Assembly: GCF_022758145.1 (NCBI RefSeq)
Contig: NZ_JAJVDH010000001.1
Location: forward strand, 153,546-217,545
Reading direction: 5' to 3'
DNA length: 64,000 nucleotides
Source of the DNA: Pontibacter vulgaris
Lineage (GTDB): Bacteria; Bacteroidota; Bacteroidia; Cytophagales; Hymenobacteraceae
Below, piece by piece: positions 55,937 through 64,000 of this stretch; within the stretch, counting starts at the first letter, position 1, and each line of letters opens with the position of its first letter. Position numbers and translations under genes: made by a program. The notes under the pieces are model-generated. The model was not told the DNA's origin. It worked only from the letters and a program-made list of their open reading frames with translations, and searched no databases.

Positions 55937-57160
55937 TTATATGTTTTCGGTAACAGACATGGCGGCGGCCTTGCGTGCCGGCCTGATGGATACCAGCAGT
56001 GTAATTACAATAATGGCAACCCCTGTCAGTACAAAATCTTCGATCTCCATTTTAACAGGATAAGAATCTACTACCGATGTGGCCATACCCATAGATACTA
56101 GCCCGAATGTTTGCTGCAGGTTGCATACCAGCATCCCCATCGATAAACCATAGGCTGCGCCAATAAATGCAACCAACGCCCCTTCAAACAAGAAAATATT
56201 GCGGATAGTAGTAGCTGTTGCGCCCATAGAGGCAAGTATGGCAATGTCTTTCTTCTTATCGATAACTAACATCGAAAGCGAGAAGAAGATATTAAGCGAG
56301 GCAATAAGAAGTATAAAGGCAAAGGTGATGAACACGAAAAGTTTCTCTACTTTAACGGCACGCAACAGGCTGGTATGCTGTTCGTCGCTGTTCTGCACTT
56401 TAAATTTTTTCCCGAGCACTTCCTGCAACGCACGCTTTACAGTTTCTACGCGGTAGCCTTCTTCTACCTTCACTTCCAGCGAGGTACGGCGGCGGCCATA
56501 CTCCAGCAATTCTTCGGCAAAGTTAAGGGGCACAAAAACATAGGCATCGTCGTACTGCCGCTCAATGGCAAATACACCACCAGGCGTAATATTCTTGCTG
56601 TTAAATGCCCCTTCCGGGTTAAGAGGGTTAAATTTGGTATTGCGCGGGTATAGAAACTGAAGTGGCACAAACTGGCTGTTCGGCCTGATGGATAGCTGAT
56701 ACTGCACACCACGGCCCACTAGGGCATAGTATGTACCATTCATAATAAGCTGGCTGTGGCCGGCCACCACGGCGGAATCAATTTCATTCTGCTGGAAGAA
56801 GTTTTCGCTTACGCCTTTTACTTTTACCACCATCTGGCGGTCGTTGTAACGTAGCAGGGCGTTGTCTTCTATTACTTCAGAAACTACAGCCACACCGGGC
56901 GTGCGCCGAATGCGGTTCATAAACTCGGTGTCCGTTTCGAAAGATTTGCCTTCAACAACTGATATCTTCAGGTTTGGATCGAAACTGCTGTAAATTTCAC
57001 GGATCAGGTCTTCCAGGCCATTAAAAACCGATAATACAATAATCAGGGCCATGGAGCCAACGGCTACCCCAATCATAGCAATATTGGAGATAATGCTAAT
57101 GATGTTCCTCTTCTTTCTGGAGAAAAAATATCGTTTCGCTATCAGAAAAGGTACATTCAT
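55937..57160 (-). CDS. LolC/LolE-type ABC transporter permease (FtsX family)
   Basis: 407 residues. The N-terminal helix 'FLIAKRYFFSRKKRNIIS' is followed by a cytoplasmic turn and a ~230-residue periplasmic domain, then three C-terminal helices. 'GVAVGSMALIIVLSVFNGLE' and the FtsX-type 'KKDIAILASMGATATTIRNIFLFEGALVAFIG' (region ~295-326) define the LolCE family, which extracts lipoproteins for transport to the outer membrane with LolD ATPase. LolD is not in the window. Downstream of the methyltransferase and rbfA. Confidence 0.85.
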   Translation of the reverse strand: MNVPFLIAKRYFFSRKKRNIISIISNIAMIGVAVGSMALIIVLSVFNGLEDLIREIYSSFDPNLKISVVEGKSFETDTEFMNRIRRTPGVAVVSEVIEDNALLRYNDRQMVVKVKGVSENFFQQNEIDSAVVAGHSQLIMNGTYYALVGRGVQYQLSIRPNSQFVPLQFLYPRNTKFNPLNPEGAFNSKNITPGGVFAIERQYDDAYVFVPLNFAEELLEYGRRRTSLEVKVEEGYRVETVKRALQEVLGKKFKVQNSDEQHTSLLRAVKVEKLFVFITFAFILLIASLNIFFSLSMLVIDKKKDIAILASMGATATTIRNIFLFEGALVAFIGAAYGLSMGMLVCNLQQTFGLVSMGMATSVVDSYPVKMEIEDFVLTGVAIIVITLLVSIRPARKAAAMSVTENI

Positions 57161-57264
57161 TAATTGATATTTACTGATTGTTAATTGTTAATGGTACTGT
57201 TGTTAATTGCGAGTGTTTATCATGCTGAAACAGCAATTTAACAATCATCTTTCTAACAACTGAA

Positions 57265-58074
57265 TTACTTCCAGGCTTTCACAATCAGTCCGGTACCGGA
57301 TGGGTGATTACCATTTACATCGAGCCAGTTAAGCACCAGACAAACCGGGAAAGTAAGCAGGTAGTAGAACGGCAGCAACAGGAAGAAAATTTTAGATACT
57401 CCCAGCATCAGCAACGGGTATTTCATGGATAAGCGCCAGGATATCTGCCCCGGTTTGCCATACGAATAACGTGCATCTACCTTACTGAAACCAGCCGAAT
57501 ATAGTTTATCCTGAATCTCCTGGATGTTGTAGCCATCGCGTACGTGCTCCTCTATAAAAGAAGCTTCGCCATCGCCGTGCACATCAGAGCCACCCTGGTC
57601 GGAAGGAGTAGAGATAAGCAACATGGCACCCGGATGCATGGAAGCATGGAAGTTTTTGAACACTTCTACGTCTTCCAGGATGTGCTCCATCACATCCACA
57701 GACAATACGAGGTCAAAAGTTTCAGGCTGACGGAACTGCACCAGGTCTGCAATACGGAACATTACATTCTGGCGGCCAATAGCCCTGAAGAAGTTATTAT
57801 TATCAGATACCTGCTCTTCTTTTACATCTACTGCCAGTATGTTCCATTTGTGGCTCATACCGGAGAGATAATAAGTATACTGGCCAAAACCCGCACCGGC
57901 ATCCAATATCTGGCTTTGTGAGTTTTTATTTGAAGCAGCCCAGTTTCTAAGCTCTTTGTGCACATGCCACGTTCGCAGCAGAAGCAGGTCTAAAAGGTTA
58001 AAAAATACGCGGCGCAAAAACGGAGTCTTGTTGAAAACATCACCAAGCACCCGCTTAATCGGGTCATACTGCAT
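57265..58074 (-). CDS. Class I SAM-dependent methyltransferase with C-terminal membrane segment
   Basis: 269 residues. 'ILDAGAGFGQYTYYLS' is SAM motif I (~76), 'ILAVDVKEEQV' motif II, 'FDLVLSVDVMEHI' the post-I acidic motif typical of small-molecule methyltransferases. After ~215 a hydrophobic hairpin 'FFLLLPFYYLLTFPVCLVLNW' (two parts) suggests membrane association. Target unknown. It is the middle gene of rbfA-methyltransferase-lolC/E; the 18-base gap to rbfA implies cotranscription. Confidence 0.82.
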   Translation of the reverse strand: MQYDPIKRVLGDVFNKTPFLRRVFFNLLDLLLLRTWHVHKELRNWAASNKNSQSQILDAGAGFGQYTYYLSGMSHKWNILAVDVKEEQVSDNNNFFRAIGRQNVMFRIADLVQFRQPETFDLVLSVDVMEHILEDVEVFKNFHASMHPGAMLLISTPSDQGGSDVHGDGEASFIEEHVRDGYNIQEIQDKLYSAGFSKVDARYSYGKPGQISWRLSMKYPLLMLGVSKIFFLLLPFYYLLTFPVCLVLNWLDVNGNHPSGTGLIVKAWK

Positions 58075-58092
58075 AAGGGTGGTAAGCTAAAG

Positions 58093-58503
58093 CTATTTAT
58101 TGTCGTTATCGATATCTTCGATATAATCGTCTGTATTGTAGTCTTTATCGGCAGGCGGAATCTCTATTCCAGTGAAAAGCTTATCAATGTTTGCAGCGTA
58201 ATCAGCGCTGTCGTCCAGGTAAAATATGAGTTCAGGTATAACACGAACCTGTTTTTTGATGCGCTGCGCCAGCAAATGGCGGATGGTTTTTGTATTCGTA
58301 CGCACCTCTAATAGCAGCGCCTCGTTGTTTTGGGCCATCATTACGCTAAGGTATACTTTAGCTACACCCATATCCGGCGACACTCGTACCACACTCACGG
58401 ATATATAAGCCCCCCCGAAAAGGTGCGGAACTTCCTTTTGGAAGATCTCTGCTAATTCCTTCTGAATGAGACGTGAAAATTTCTGTTGTCTTTTACTTTC
58501 CAT
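58093..58503 (-). CDS. rbfA: 30S ribosome-binding factor A
   Basis: 136 residues from ATG 58503 (MESKRQQKFSRLIQKELAEIF), preferred to the ATG at 58515. It is a KH-like factor for late 30S maturation and cold adaptation. 'YISVSVVRVSPDMGVAKVYLSVM' (two parts) and 'VRVIPELIFYLDDSADYAANIDKLF' (region ~90-115) are diagnostic. An acidic Asp-rich tail ends the protein. Divergent from the membrane gene at 58606. Confidence 0.94.
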   Translation of the reverse strand: MESKRQQKFSRLIQKELAEIFQKEVPHLFGGAYISVSVVRVSPDMGVAKVYLSVMMAQNNEALLLEVRTNTKTIRHLLAQRIKKQVRVIPELIFYLDDSADYAANIDKLFTGIEIPPADKDYNTDDYIEDIDNDNK

Positions 58504-58605
58504 ATGAAGATGCAAATATCATATTAATTTCGCATTTTTACTCCAAAAGAGCCCGACTCATTTTAGGGCTTTTAGGTTTATACTTTTTTCTAACCCCGTC
58601 TTCAC

Positions 58606-60009
58606 TTGATTAGTTACTTCAGAAGCATACTGCCTTCCCGACTGATCCTGCTAATTTTTTTATACTTAGCTATACGATTACCGCTTATACTTTTGGGTAT
58701 TCCTGCCACCCGGCCAGAGCTGTTATTTATGCTGGTGGGCGAGCGAATGGCCGATGGATTTGCGATGTACCGCGATGTATATGACAATACTGCACCGCTG
58801 TCGGCCTTTTTTTACTGGATAATAGATTTGCTAACTGGCAGGTCGTATCTGGCTTACCGGCTTATAGCGGCAGCTTTGCTATTGGCCCAGGCGCTTATTT
58901 TTAATGCTACCTTAAACCGCTACCAGGTTTACGCCAGCAAGAATTATATTCCGGCACTGTTATACCTGGTTATGGGAAGTATAACGATGGAGTCGGATAT
59001 GCTGACGCCCTTACTTATAGGCAATACTTTTATTATACTTTCGCTGCCTTACCTGGTAACTATGGCGCGGGAGGGGTTGGATAACAGCCGTTTGTTTATA
59101 GGTGGATTTATACTTGGCCTGGCAGCACTCAGCTACCTGCCGCTCACCTTATTTCTGCTGGTTGGTGCATTTGCTATTATTTTCTTTGCATCCAGCACTT
59201 TCAGAAGTTTTTTACTGATGCTTTGCGGCTTTGCTTTTCCGTTTATAGTGTTAATGACCTATTACCTGTACACGGGCGCTCTTTCATATTACCTAGAGTT
59301 CCAACTGCTACAACCCTGGCATTTAAAACCAACCTTTATAGTTCCGCCTGCAGATATCATTAAAATAGTAGCTATACCCGGGCTTGTTTTGGCGCTGGCA
59401 CTTTTCAGCATGGCATCGCTGCCACAACGCCTTGTTTTCCAAGTTAAGTTTCAGCAGTTAATGGTGGTTTGGTTGGTTGTAAGCCTCTTTGTTGCCTTAA
59501 CCCGAACAGAAGTATCAGCGGGCAGTTTTATGGTTGTACTTCCGACATTAGGTTATTTCAGCGTTTTCTTTTTCTATAGCTTCCGGAAAGTATGGATGCT
59601 GAATGTGTTTTTTATGTTACTCTTAATAGGTGTAGTAGTATTGCGTTACCGGCAATGGCTGGGCCTTTCATCTATACTTTCCGTTAACGAATCGGCTTTA
59701 TTATTACCTGAAAATCCGGCTCCCGAAATCAGCGGCTCTACCGTGTTAGTTTTGGGCGATGATATCAGCTATTATGAGCATAATAAAATTGCAACACCAT
59801 ACCTAAACTGGCAATTATCGCAGCGCCACTTTGGCAACCTGAAACAATACCAGTCTGTTTACGAAATCTACCAGAATTTCCGGAATGAAGCCCCAGCTTA
59901 TATTGTAGATAAAGCCGGGTTAATGAAGGAGTTAAAATATAAACTGCCGTCTGTTTTTGCGGCATACGAGCCAACGCAAACAACGGCAGTTTACAAAAGA
60001 AATCGTTAA
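58606..60009 (+). CDS. Multipass membrane protein, GT-C-like, function unknown
   Basis: 467 residues from TTG 58606, as no ATG precedes the first helix. About ten hydrophobic helices. The first extracytoplasmic loop 'MYRDVYDNTAPLSAFFYW' carries an Asp-rich feature (RDVYDN) and proline like the first loop of GT-C glycosyltransferases (PMT/ArnT type). The soluble C-terminus ('VLVLGDDISYYEHNKIATPYLNW', region ~380-402) is short. A lipid-linked sugar transferase is a reasonable guess, not a firm call. Bacteroidota often have such a gene next to rbfA. Confidence 0.65.
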   Translation: MISYFRSILPSRLILLIFLYLAIRLPLILLGIPATRPELLFMLVGERMADGFAMYRDVYDNTAPLSAFFYWIIDLLTGRSYLAYRLIAAALLLAQALIFNATLNRYQVYASKNYIPALLYLVMGSITMESDMLTPLLIGNTFIILSLPYLVTMAREGLDNSRLFIGGFILGLAALSYLPLTLFLLVGAFAIIFFASSTFRSFLLMLCGFAFPFIVLMTYYLYTGALSYYLEFQLLQPWHLKPTFIVPPADIIKIVAIPGLVLALALFSMASLPQRLVFQVKFQQLMVVWLVVSLFVALTRTEVSAGSFMVVLPTLGYFSVFFFYSFRKVWMLNVFFMLLLIGVVVLRYRQWLGLSSILSVNESALLLPENPAPEISGSTVLVLGDDISYYEHNKIATPYLNWQLSQRHFGNLKQYQSVYEIYQNFRNEAPAYIVDKAGLMKELKYKLPSVFAAYEPTQTTAVYKRNR

Positions 60010-60018
60010 TTTATACTT

Positions 60019-60456
60019 CTAGCAATCCGCTATTTTATCTACGCGGTTCTGGTGGCGGCCGCCCTCAAATGCAGTAGTTAAAAATACTTTTACCATCTCT
60101 GCTGCTTCTTCTTCCGAAACAAAACGAGCTGGTATGCAAAGTATATTGGCATCGTTGTGCTCGCGTGCCAGTTTCGCTAATTCTGGTTTCCAGCAAAGTG
60201 CCGCACGCACCTCTTTATACTTATTGGCCGTCATGGCTACGCCGTTACCGCTTCCGCAAATCAGGATTCCGAAATCAGCTTCCTTGTTCACAATTGATTT
60301 TGCCAGCGGGTGCACATGGTCAGGGTAATCTACCGATGCATCAGAAAATGGCCCGAAATCTTTTACATCGTGCCCACCTTCTGCCAGTATTTCTTTGATC
60401 AGGTTTTTATAGGTAAAACCAGCATGGTCTCCTCCAATAGCAATTTTGTAAGCCAT
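60019..60456 (-). CDS. rpiB: Ribose-5-phosphate isomerase B
   Basis: 145 residues. It interconverts ribose 5-phosphate and ribulose 5-phosphate. 'IAIGGDHAGFTYKNLI' is the phosphate-binding start, 'GILICGSGNGVAMTANKY' holds the catalytic Cys, and 'REHNDANILCIPARF' the His pair region. The C-terminal 'GGRHQNRVDKI' is diagnostic. 4 bases from tatC, so an operon with tatC. Confidence 0.96.
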   Translation of the reverse strand: MAYKIAIGGDHAGFTYKNLIKEILAEGGHDVKDFGPFSDASVDYPDHVHPLAKSIVNKEADFGILICGSGNGVAMTANKYKEVRAALCWKPELAKLAREHNDANILCIPARFVSEEEAAEMVKVFLTTAFEGGRHQNRVDKIADC

Positions 60457-60460
60457 AGTT

Positions 60461-61300
60461 TTATGCGTTATTCTGGTTTAATTTCTTTAGATCACTTTTG
60501 CGTATCGAGCTCGACACACTTATACTTACCTCATAGAGCAGCATCAGCGGCATTCCTATCAATAACTGGCTTACTACATCCGGAGGCGTGATAATGGCTG
60601 CAATCACAAGTATAATTACAATGGCATGCTTGCGATAAACCTTCATTATCTCTGGCGATAGCAATCCGGCTTTTGTAAGGAAGTATACGATAACGGGCAT
60701 CTCAAACATTAATGCGCATGATAGGCACATAGTTGTAAGTGTAGATACGTATGAGGTCAGGTCGAACTCGTTTACAATAGACGGATCAACCTGGTAACCG
60801 GCCAGGAAGTTGATTGAGATAGGAGAGGCTACATAATAACCAAATAATAACCCCATCAGGAAAAGTATAGATACAAAAAACACTGCGCCTCTAGAGCTTT
60901 TCTGCTCCTGTGGGTATAGCCCCGGTTTTACAAAACGCCATATCTCCCAGAATGCATACGGAAAAGCGCAAGCCAGGCCAAGTATAAACGATACCATCAT
61001 GTGCATCGTTAACTGCCCGCTCATCTGGCGGCTCTGAATCGAAAAGGTCATTTTATCGATACAGAGCGCTTCAGTACCTAATTTATTACCCAGCTCGCAC
61101 ATCATCCGGTAACTAAAGAAATCCGGCCTTGATGGGGCAAGTATGATATCATGAAAAACAAAGCCCTTAGCTAAAAAAGCAATTACTGAAAAAACAGCAA
61201 TTGAGCCTAAAGCCCTGATGATATGCCACCTCAACTCCTCAAGATGATCCACAAAGGACATCTCGTTCTGCTGCGCCTCTTCTAAATATGGTTGGTCCAT
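60461..61300 (-). CDS. tatC: Sec-independent protein translocase TatC
   Basis: 279 residues from ATG 61300 (MDQPYLEEAQQNEMSF). Six membrane helices. 'FVDHLEELRWHIIRAL' is the conserved TatC N-terminus that binds twin-arginine signals, and 'PYAFWEIWRFVKPGLYPQEQK' (two parts) contains the F-W-x-F-x-x-P-G-L-Y motif. The central FGYY helix and 'ITPPDVVSQLLIGMPLMLLYE' complete it. TatA/B are not in the window. The TTG at 61303 is less likely. Confidence 0.96.
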   Translation of the reverse strand: MDQPYLEEAQQNEMSFVDHLEELRWHIIRALGSIAVFSVIAFLAKGFVFHDIILAPSRPDFFSYRMMCELGNKLGTEALCIDKMTFSIQSRQMSGQLTMHMMVSFILGLACAFPYAFWEIWRFVKPGLYPQEQKSSRGAVFFVSILFLMGLLFGYYVASPISINFLAGYQVDPSIVNEFDLTSYVSTLTTMCLSCALMFEMPVIVYFLTKAGLLSPEIMKVYRKHAIVIILVIAAIITPPDVVSQLLIGMPLMLLYEVSISVSSSIRKSDLKKLNQNNA

Positions 61301-61330
61301 CAAAAGGGTATAATGTTATGTATGTTTAGA

Positions 61331-62605
61331 TTAGTATGCAAACAGCGGATACTGCTGCATCCAGTTGTTTACTTCTTTACGCACTGTCTCAAGTTTGCTG
61401 TCGTTGTCATGGTTTGTCAATACGTCATCCATCAGCTCAACAATACGGGCCATATCGTTTTCTTTAAAGCCTCTAGTTGTAATGGCAGCAGTACCTACAC
61501 GCATTCCAGATGTTACAAACGGAGATTTATCATCGAAAGGCACCATGTTCTTATTAATGGTGATATCTGCTTTAACCAGTGTGTTCTCAGCCAGCTTACC
61601 TGTCAAGCCTTTTGAGCGAAGGTCAATCAGCATCATGTGGTTGTCGGTACCGCCTGAGATAATGTTATAGCCACGCTCCAGAAATGCTTTGGCCATTGCC
61701 TGTGCATTTTGCTGTACCTGCTTAACATAAACCAAGTAATCATCTGACAGGGCCTCAAAGTATGCAACAGCCTTAGCAGCTATAACGTGCTCCAGCGGAC
61801 CACCCTGCGTACCCGGGAATACGGCGCCATCCAGCACAGACGACATCATGCGTGTTTCGCCTTTTGGAGTTTTCAGGCCGAACGGGTTTTCAAAATCTTT
61901 GCCCATCATGATCATACCACCTCTAGGGCCACGCAGTGTTTTGTGGGTTGTAGTGGTTACAATATGGCAATGCTCAAACGGGTTGTTTAATAATCCACGG
62001 GCAATTAAACCGGATGGGTGAGAAATATCAGCCATCAACAAGGCTCCCACTTCGTCAGCTGCCGCGCGTAATTTCTTATAATCCCAGTCGCGGCTATAAG
62101 CCGATGCACCACAGATTATTAACTTCGGACGCTCACGTCGTGCAGTTTCCACTACTTTATCAAAATCGATAAGGCCTGTTTCCTGCTCTACACCATAGAA
62201 AGATGGCTTGTAAAGCTTTCCGGAGAAGTTAACCGGCGAACCATGCGTTAAGTGGCCACCATGCGACAGATCAAAGCCTAGGATTTTATCGCCAGGCTGC
62301 AATACTGCCAGCATAACAGCTGCGTTTGCCTGTGCACCCGAATGTGGCTGCACGTTTACCCATTCAGCTCCAAAAAGTTCCTTTGCACGATCTATAGCTA
62401 ATTGCTCCGCCTGATCTACTATTTCACAACCTCCATAGTAGCGCTTGCCAGGCAAGCCCTCCGCATACTTGTTGGTCATTTCGCTGCCCATTGCACGCAT
62501 TACCTGCTCCGAAACAAAGTTTTCAGAGGCTATCAGTTCAATACCATGCATCTGGCGGGCTTTTTCTTTAGCAATTAGGTCAAATATAGCTGTATCTTTT
62601 TGCAT
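61331..62605 (-). CDS. glyA: Serine hydroxymethyltransferase
   Basis: 424 residues from ATG 62605 ([11 protein letters not shown]); the preceding GTG at 62608 adds one residue. It converts serine and THF to glycine and 5,10-methylene-THF, feeding the folate pool used by MetF. '[11 protein letters not shown]', '[18 protein letters not shown]' and '[14 protein letters not shown]' (PLP-Lys at ~223) are diagnostic. A -7 element TAATTTTG on the minus strand (62630-62637) precedes it. Full length. Confidence 0.97.
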   Translation of the reverse strand: MQKDTAIFDLIAKEKARQMHGIELIASENFVSEQVMRAMGSEMTNKYAEGLPGKRYYGGCEIVDQAEQLAIDRAKELFGAEWVNVQPHSGAQANAAVMLAVLQPGDKILGFDLSHGGHLTHGSPVNFSGKLYKPSFYGVEQETGLIDFDKVVETARRERPKLIICGASAYSRDWDYKKLRAAADEVGALLMADISHPSGLIARGLLNNPFEHCHIVTTTTHKTLRGPRGGMIMMGKDFENPFGLKTPKGETRMMSSVLDGAVFPGTQGGPLEHVIAAKAVAYFEALSDDYLVYVKQVQQNAQAMAKAFLERGYNIISGGTDNHMMLIDLRSKGLTGKLAENTLVKADITINKNMVPFDDKSPFVTSGMRVGTAAITTRGFKENDMARIVELMDDVLTNHDNDSKLETVRKEVNNWMQQYPLFAY

Positions 62606-62742
62606 CACTTTTGTGCTTTATTTAATGTCCAAAATTAAAGTATGCTTGGGAATAAACCAATGTTTCAGAAGTTTATATACGGTGTTGCCTCTGCCTGCAG
62701 ATTGGCCGCCAAAAAAGTATAACTTAAACCACCCCAAAAGCA

Positions 62743-62778
62743 CAAAGGCCCGGCACTTTATCAGGTGTCGGGCCTTTG
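62743..62778. terminator. Terminator of the TIG-repeat protein gene
   Basis: CAAAGGCCCGGCAC pairs with GTGTCGGGCCTTTG (one wobble). It sits 18 bases past the stop of the gene at 62796. Confidence 0.85.
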
Positions 62779-62795
62779 GTATAAGCTTAAGTAGG

Positions 62796-64000
62796 CTACT
62801 GCTTTATTACCTTTATTTGATGTAGTTTGTCTTCCAGTTCTACCGTCAGAATATACAAGCCGCTTTGTAATTTATCATAAACAGGCAACTGTATTTCATT
62901 CTGCCCTGCCCGTACCTGCACTTCTTTCGAGTATACCAGACTACCTTTTACGGAAGTTAATCTTAATTTGCCTTTGCTAGCATTTATGGCTGAAATGTAT
63001 ACTTTGGAGTTATAGTTTAGTGGGTTAGGAGCGATGGTTATTTCTTCAGCATGAACTGCAGCAATGTTTATCGCTACAATTTTGCTATAAGTAGATGTGC
63101 CATCCAAATCTACCTGCTTTAAGCGGTAATAGCGTGTTCCGCCACCTTCCGTGTAATGCTTATAAGTATACTTAGTAGTAACAGAACTATTGATTACTTT
63201 ACTTTTTACTGTTCCTACTTTCTCAAAGCCCGTTTTCAGATTATGTGCGACCTCAATATCGAAGTAGTCGTTATCTTTTTCTGAAGCTGTAACCCAGTTC
63301 AGCATTATAGCATCCGAATGATTGCCGGCGCTAAAAGATACTAACTCAACTGGTAGCGGTTTCGGCACTGCCTGTAACGTCAAACTCTCAGTGTTCGCTC
63401 TTAGGCTAGAATGAGCAATGGAACCATCAAGAGCAGAATTTGCAGTTGTTGGTGAATATTTAACCCAGATTGAGGTTGGTGCCAGAGTTTTATTAGAGAT
63501 ATTATCTGTAAGCACAAGCGACTTGGCAAATGTACCTGTTTCAGATGCTGAAATAGTATATTCCCCAGCTCCAGAAACACTAAGCGCAACTTTATTGTCT
63601 TCCAGATTTTTAGCTTCTACTACATATTGCTGTGTAACCGATTTATTTGGCTCAGAAGTGAAAGTAAGCTGACTTGCACTGAGAGTAATTTTAGGCATAT
63701 CGACTGTGTAGACACTGGAGGAATATACTTGTCCCTGAGGAGTACGCACCAGGATTGCACCTGTTGAAGCCAGCGCCGGCACAGTGACTTTAAGCTCGGT
63801 ATCGCTAACCACAGTAAAGGCGGTGGCCATGCCGTTGCCCACATACACCTGGGTGGCTCCGGTAAAATTGCTGCCCGTAACCGTTACCACCGTGCCCACA
63901 GGACCCGAGGCAGGCGTAAAAGATGTTATGGTTGGTGCTCCTGTTACTGTGTAGACACTGGAGGAATATACTTGTCCCTGAGGAGTACGCACCAGGATTG
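62796..64000 (-). CDS. T9SS type A secreted protein with tandem IPT/TIG domains (5' end beyond window)
   Basis: The frame is open to the window end, so the N-terminus is missing. From the N side: TIG repeats of 81 residues ('GAPTITSFTPASGPVGTVVTVTGSNF' region and 'NGMATAFTVVSDTELKVTVPA'), an Ig-like domain ('MPKITLSASQLTFTSEPNK'), an FN3-like module ('VELVSFSAGNHSDAIMLNWVTASEKDNDYF' region), and a type A T9SS sorting domain ('ITIAPNPLNYNSKVYI', 'LQSGLYILTVEL'). It is a secreted surface protein; ligand unknown. The TIG repeat is almost exact at DNA level. Confidence 0.9.
   Translation of the reverse strand, partial: ILVRTPQGQVYSSSVYTVTGAPTITSFTPASGPVGTVVTVTGSNFTGATQVYVGNGMATAFTVVSDTELKVTVPALASTGAILVRTPQGQVYSSSVYTVDMPKITLSASQLTFTSEPNKSVTQQYVVEAKNLEDNKVALSVSGAGEYTISASETGTFAKSLVLTDNISNKTLAPTSIWVKYSPTTANSALDGSIAHSSLRANTESLTLQAVPKPLPVELVSFSAGNHSDAIMLNWVTASEKDNDYFDIEVAHNLKTGFEKVGTVKSKVINSSVTTKYTYKHYTEGGGTRYYRLKQVDLDGTSTYSKIVAINIAAVHAEEITIAPNPLNYNSKVYISAINASKGKLRLTSVKGSLVYSKEVQVRAGQNEIQLPVYDKLQSGLYILTVELEDKLHQIKVIKQ
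63703..64000 (-). repeat. 243-bp tandem DNA repeat encoding TIG domains
   Basis: The sequence from 63703 recurs at 63946 with an exact 243-base period (81 codons). The 55 bases visible in the second copy are identical. It is a near-identical domain duplication that continues out of the window. Confidence 0.9.

Overview
The window looks like chromosome from a Bacteroidota bacterium, most likely Cytophagales/Hymenobacteraceae (Pontibacter- or Hymenobacter-like; the genus is inference). Supporting signs are type IX secretion C-terminal domains of both type A (7121-10762, 42750-44255, 62796-64000) and type B (2960-6637), a PorP/SprF partner, promoters with the TTTG / TAnnTTTG pattern (rplU, initiator tRNA), a CruF + CrtD-like carotenoid pair, an animal-type class Ia ribonucleotide reductase, and SpoIIAA-like paralogs. 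Most of the window is ordinary core and lineage genes, with no transposase, integrase, CRISPR array or rRNA.

Layout. 1-10.8 kb holds large secreted proteins: a DUF3494 ice-binding-like protein cut by the window start, a PorP/SprF protein coupled to a 1225-residue type B T9SS adhesin, and a 1213-residue secreted endonuclease I. 11.2-12.1 kb is a lone AT-rich HNH-type gene beside an initiator tRNA. 12.8-17.2 kb has an Omp85-type barrel protein, hemW, a SpoIIAA-like protein and a cyclase-family enzyme. 17.3-22.4 kb is a SAM-I riboswitch-metH-metF unit with a 170-bp inverted-repeat element inside. 22.7-27.7 kb has rpmA/rplU and, divergently, nrdB/nrdA, separated by an AT-rich region containing DnaA-box-like sites. 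27.8-28.9 kb is an AT-rich SIR2-like gene, a candidate single-gene defence function. 29-40 kb is a mix of small envelope, stress and hypothetical genes, a ZIP transporter, methyltransferase and nadC, including a DUF962 gene interrupted by an in-frame stop. 40.5-49 kb has gpmI, an M43 metalloprotease, yjbQ, prfA, a Tll0287-like haem protein and a thioredoxin. 49.1-52.6 kb is a TetR regulator and a late-carotenoid cluster. 52.8-64 kb has a SNF2 helicase, a LolC/E-type permease, rbfA, a multipass membrane protein, rpiB, tatC, glyA and a TIG-repeat secreted protein cut by the window end.

Functional links. metH and metF make and use 5-methyl-THF under SAM control, and glyA supplies the one-carbon units. 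nrdB/nrdA make dNTPs. The T9SS cargo proteins, PorP/SprF, Omp85, LolC/E and TatC describe an envelope with heavy export. CruF and the CrtD-like desaturase would add the 1'-hydroxyl and 3',4'-desaturation of flexixanthin/saproxanthin-type carotenoids.

The most unusual signal is not a gene. The heptamers AAGTATA/TATACTT and AACTATA/TATAGTT (together AASTATA) recur at very high density in genes and spacers on both strands, but are absent from the two AT-rich genes with a foreign look (HNH, SIR2). I found no convincing multi-gene undescribed system. The best leads are this heptamer, the two AT-rich singletons, the interrupted DUF962 gene, the inverted-repeat element in the met operon and the DnaA-box cluster upstream of nrdB.
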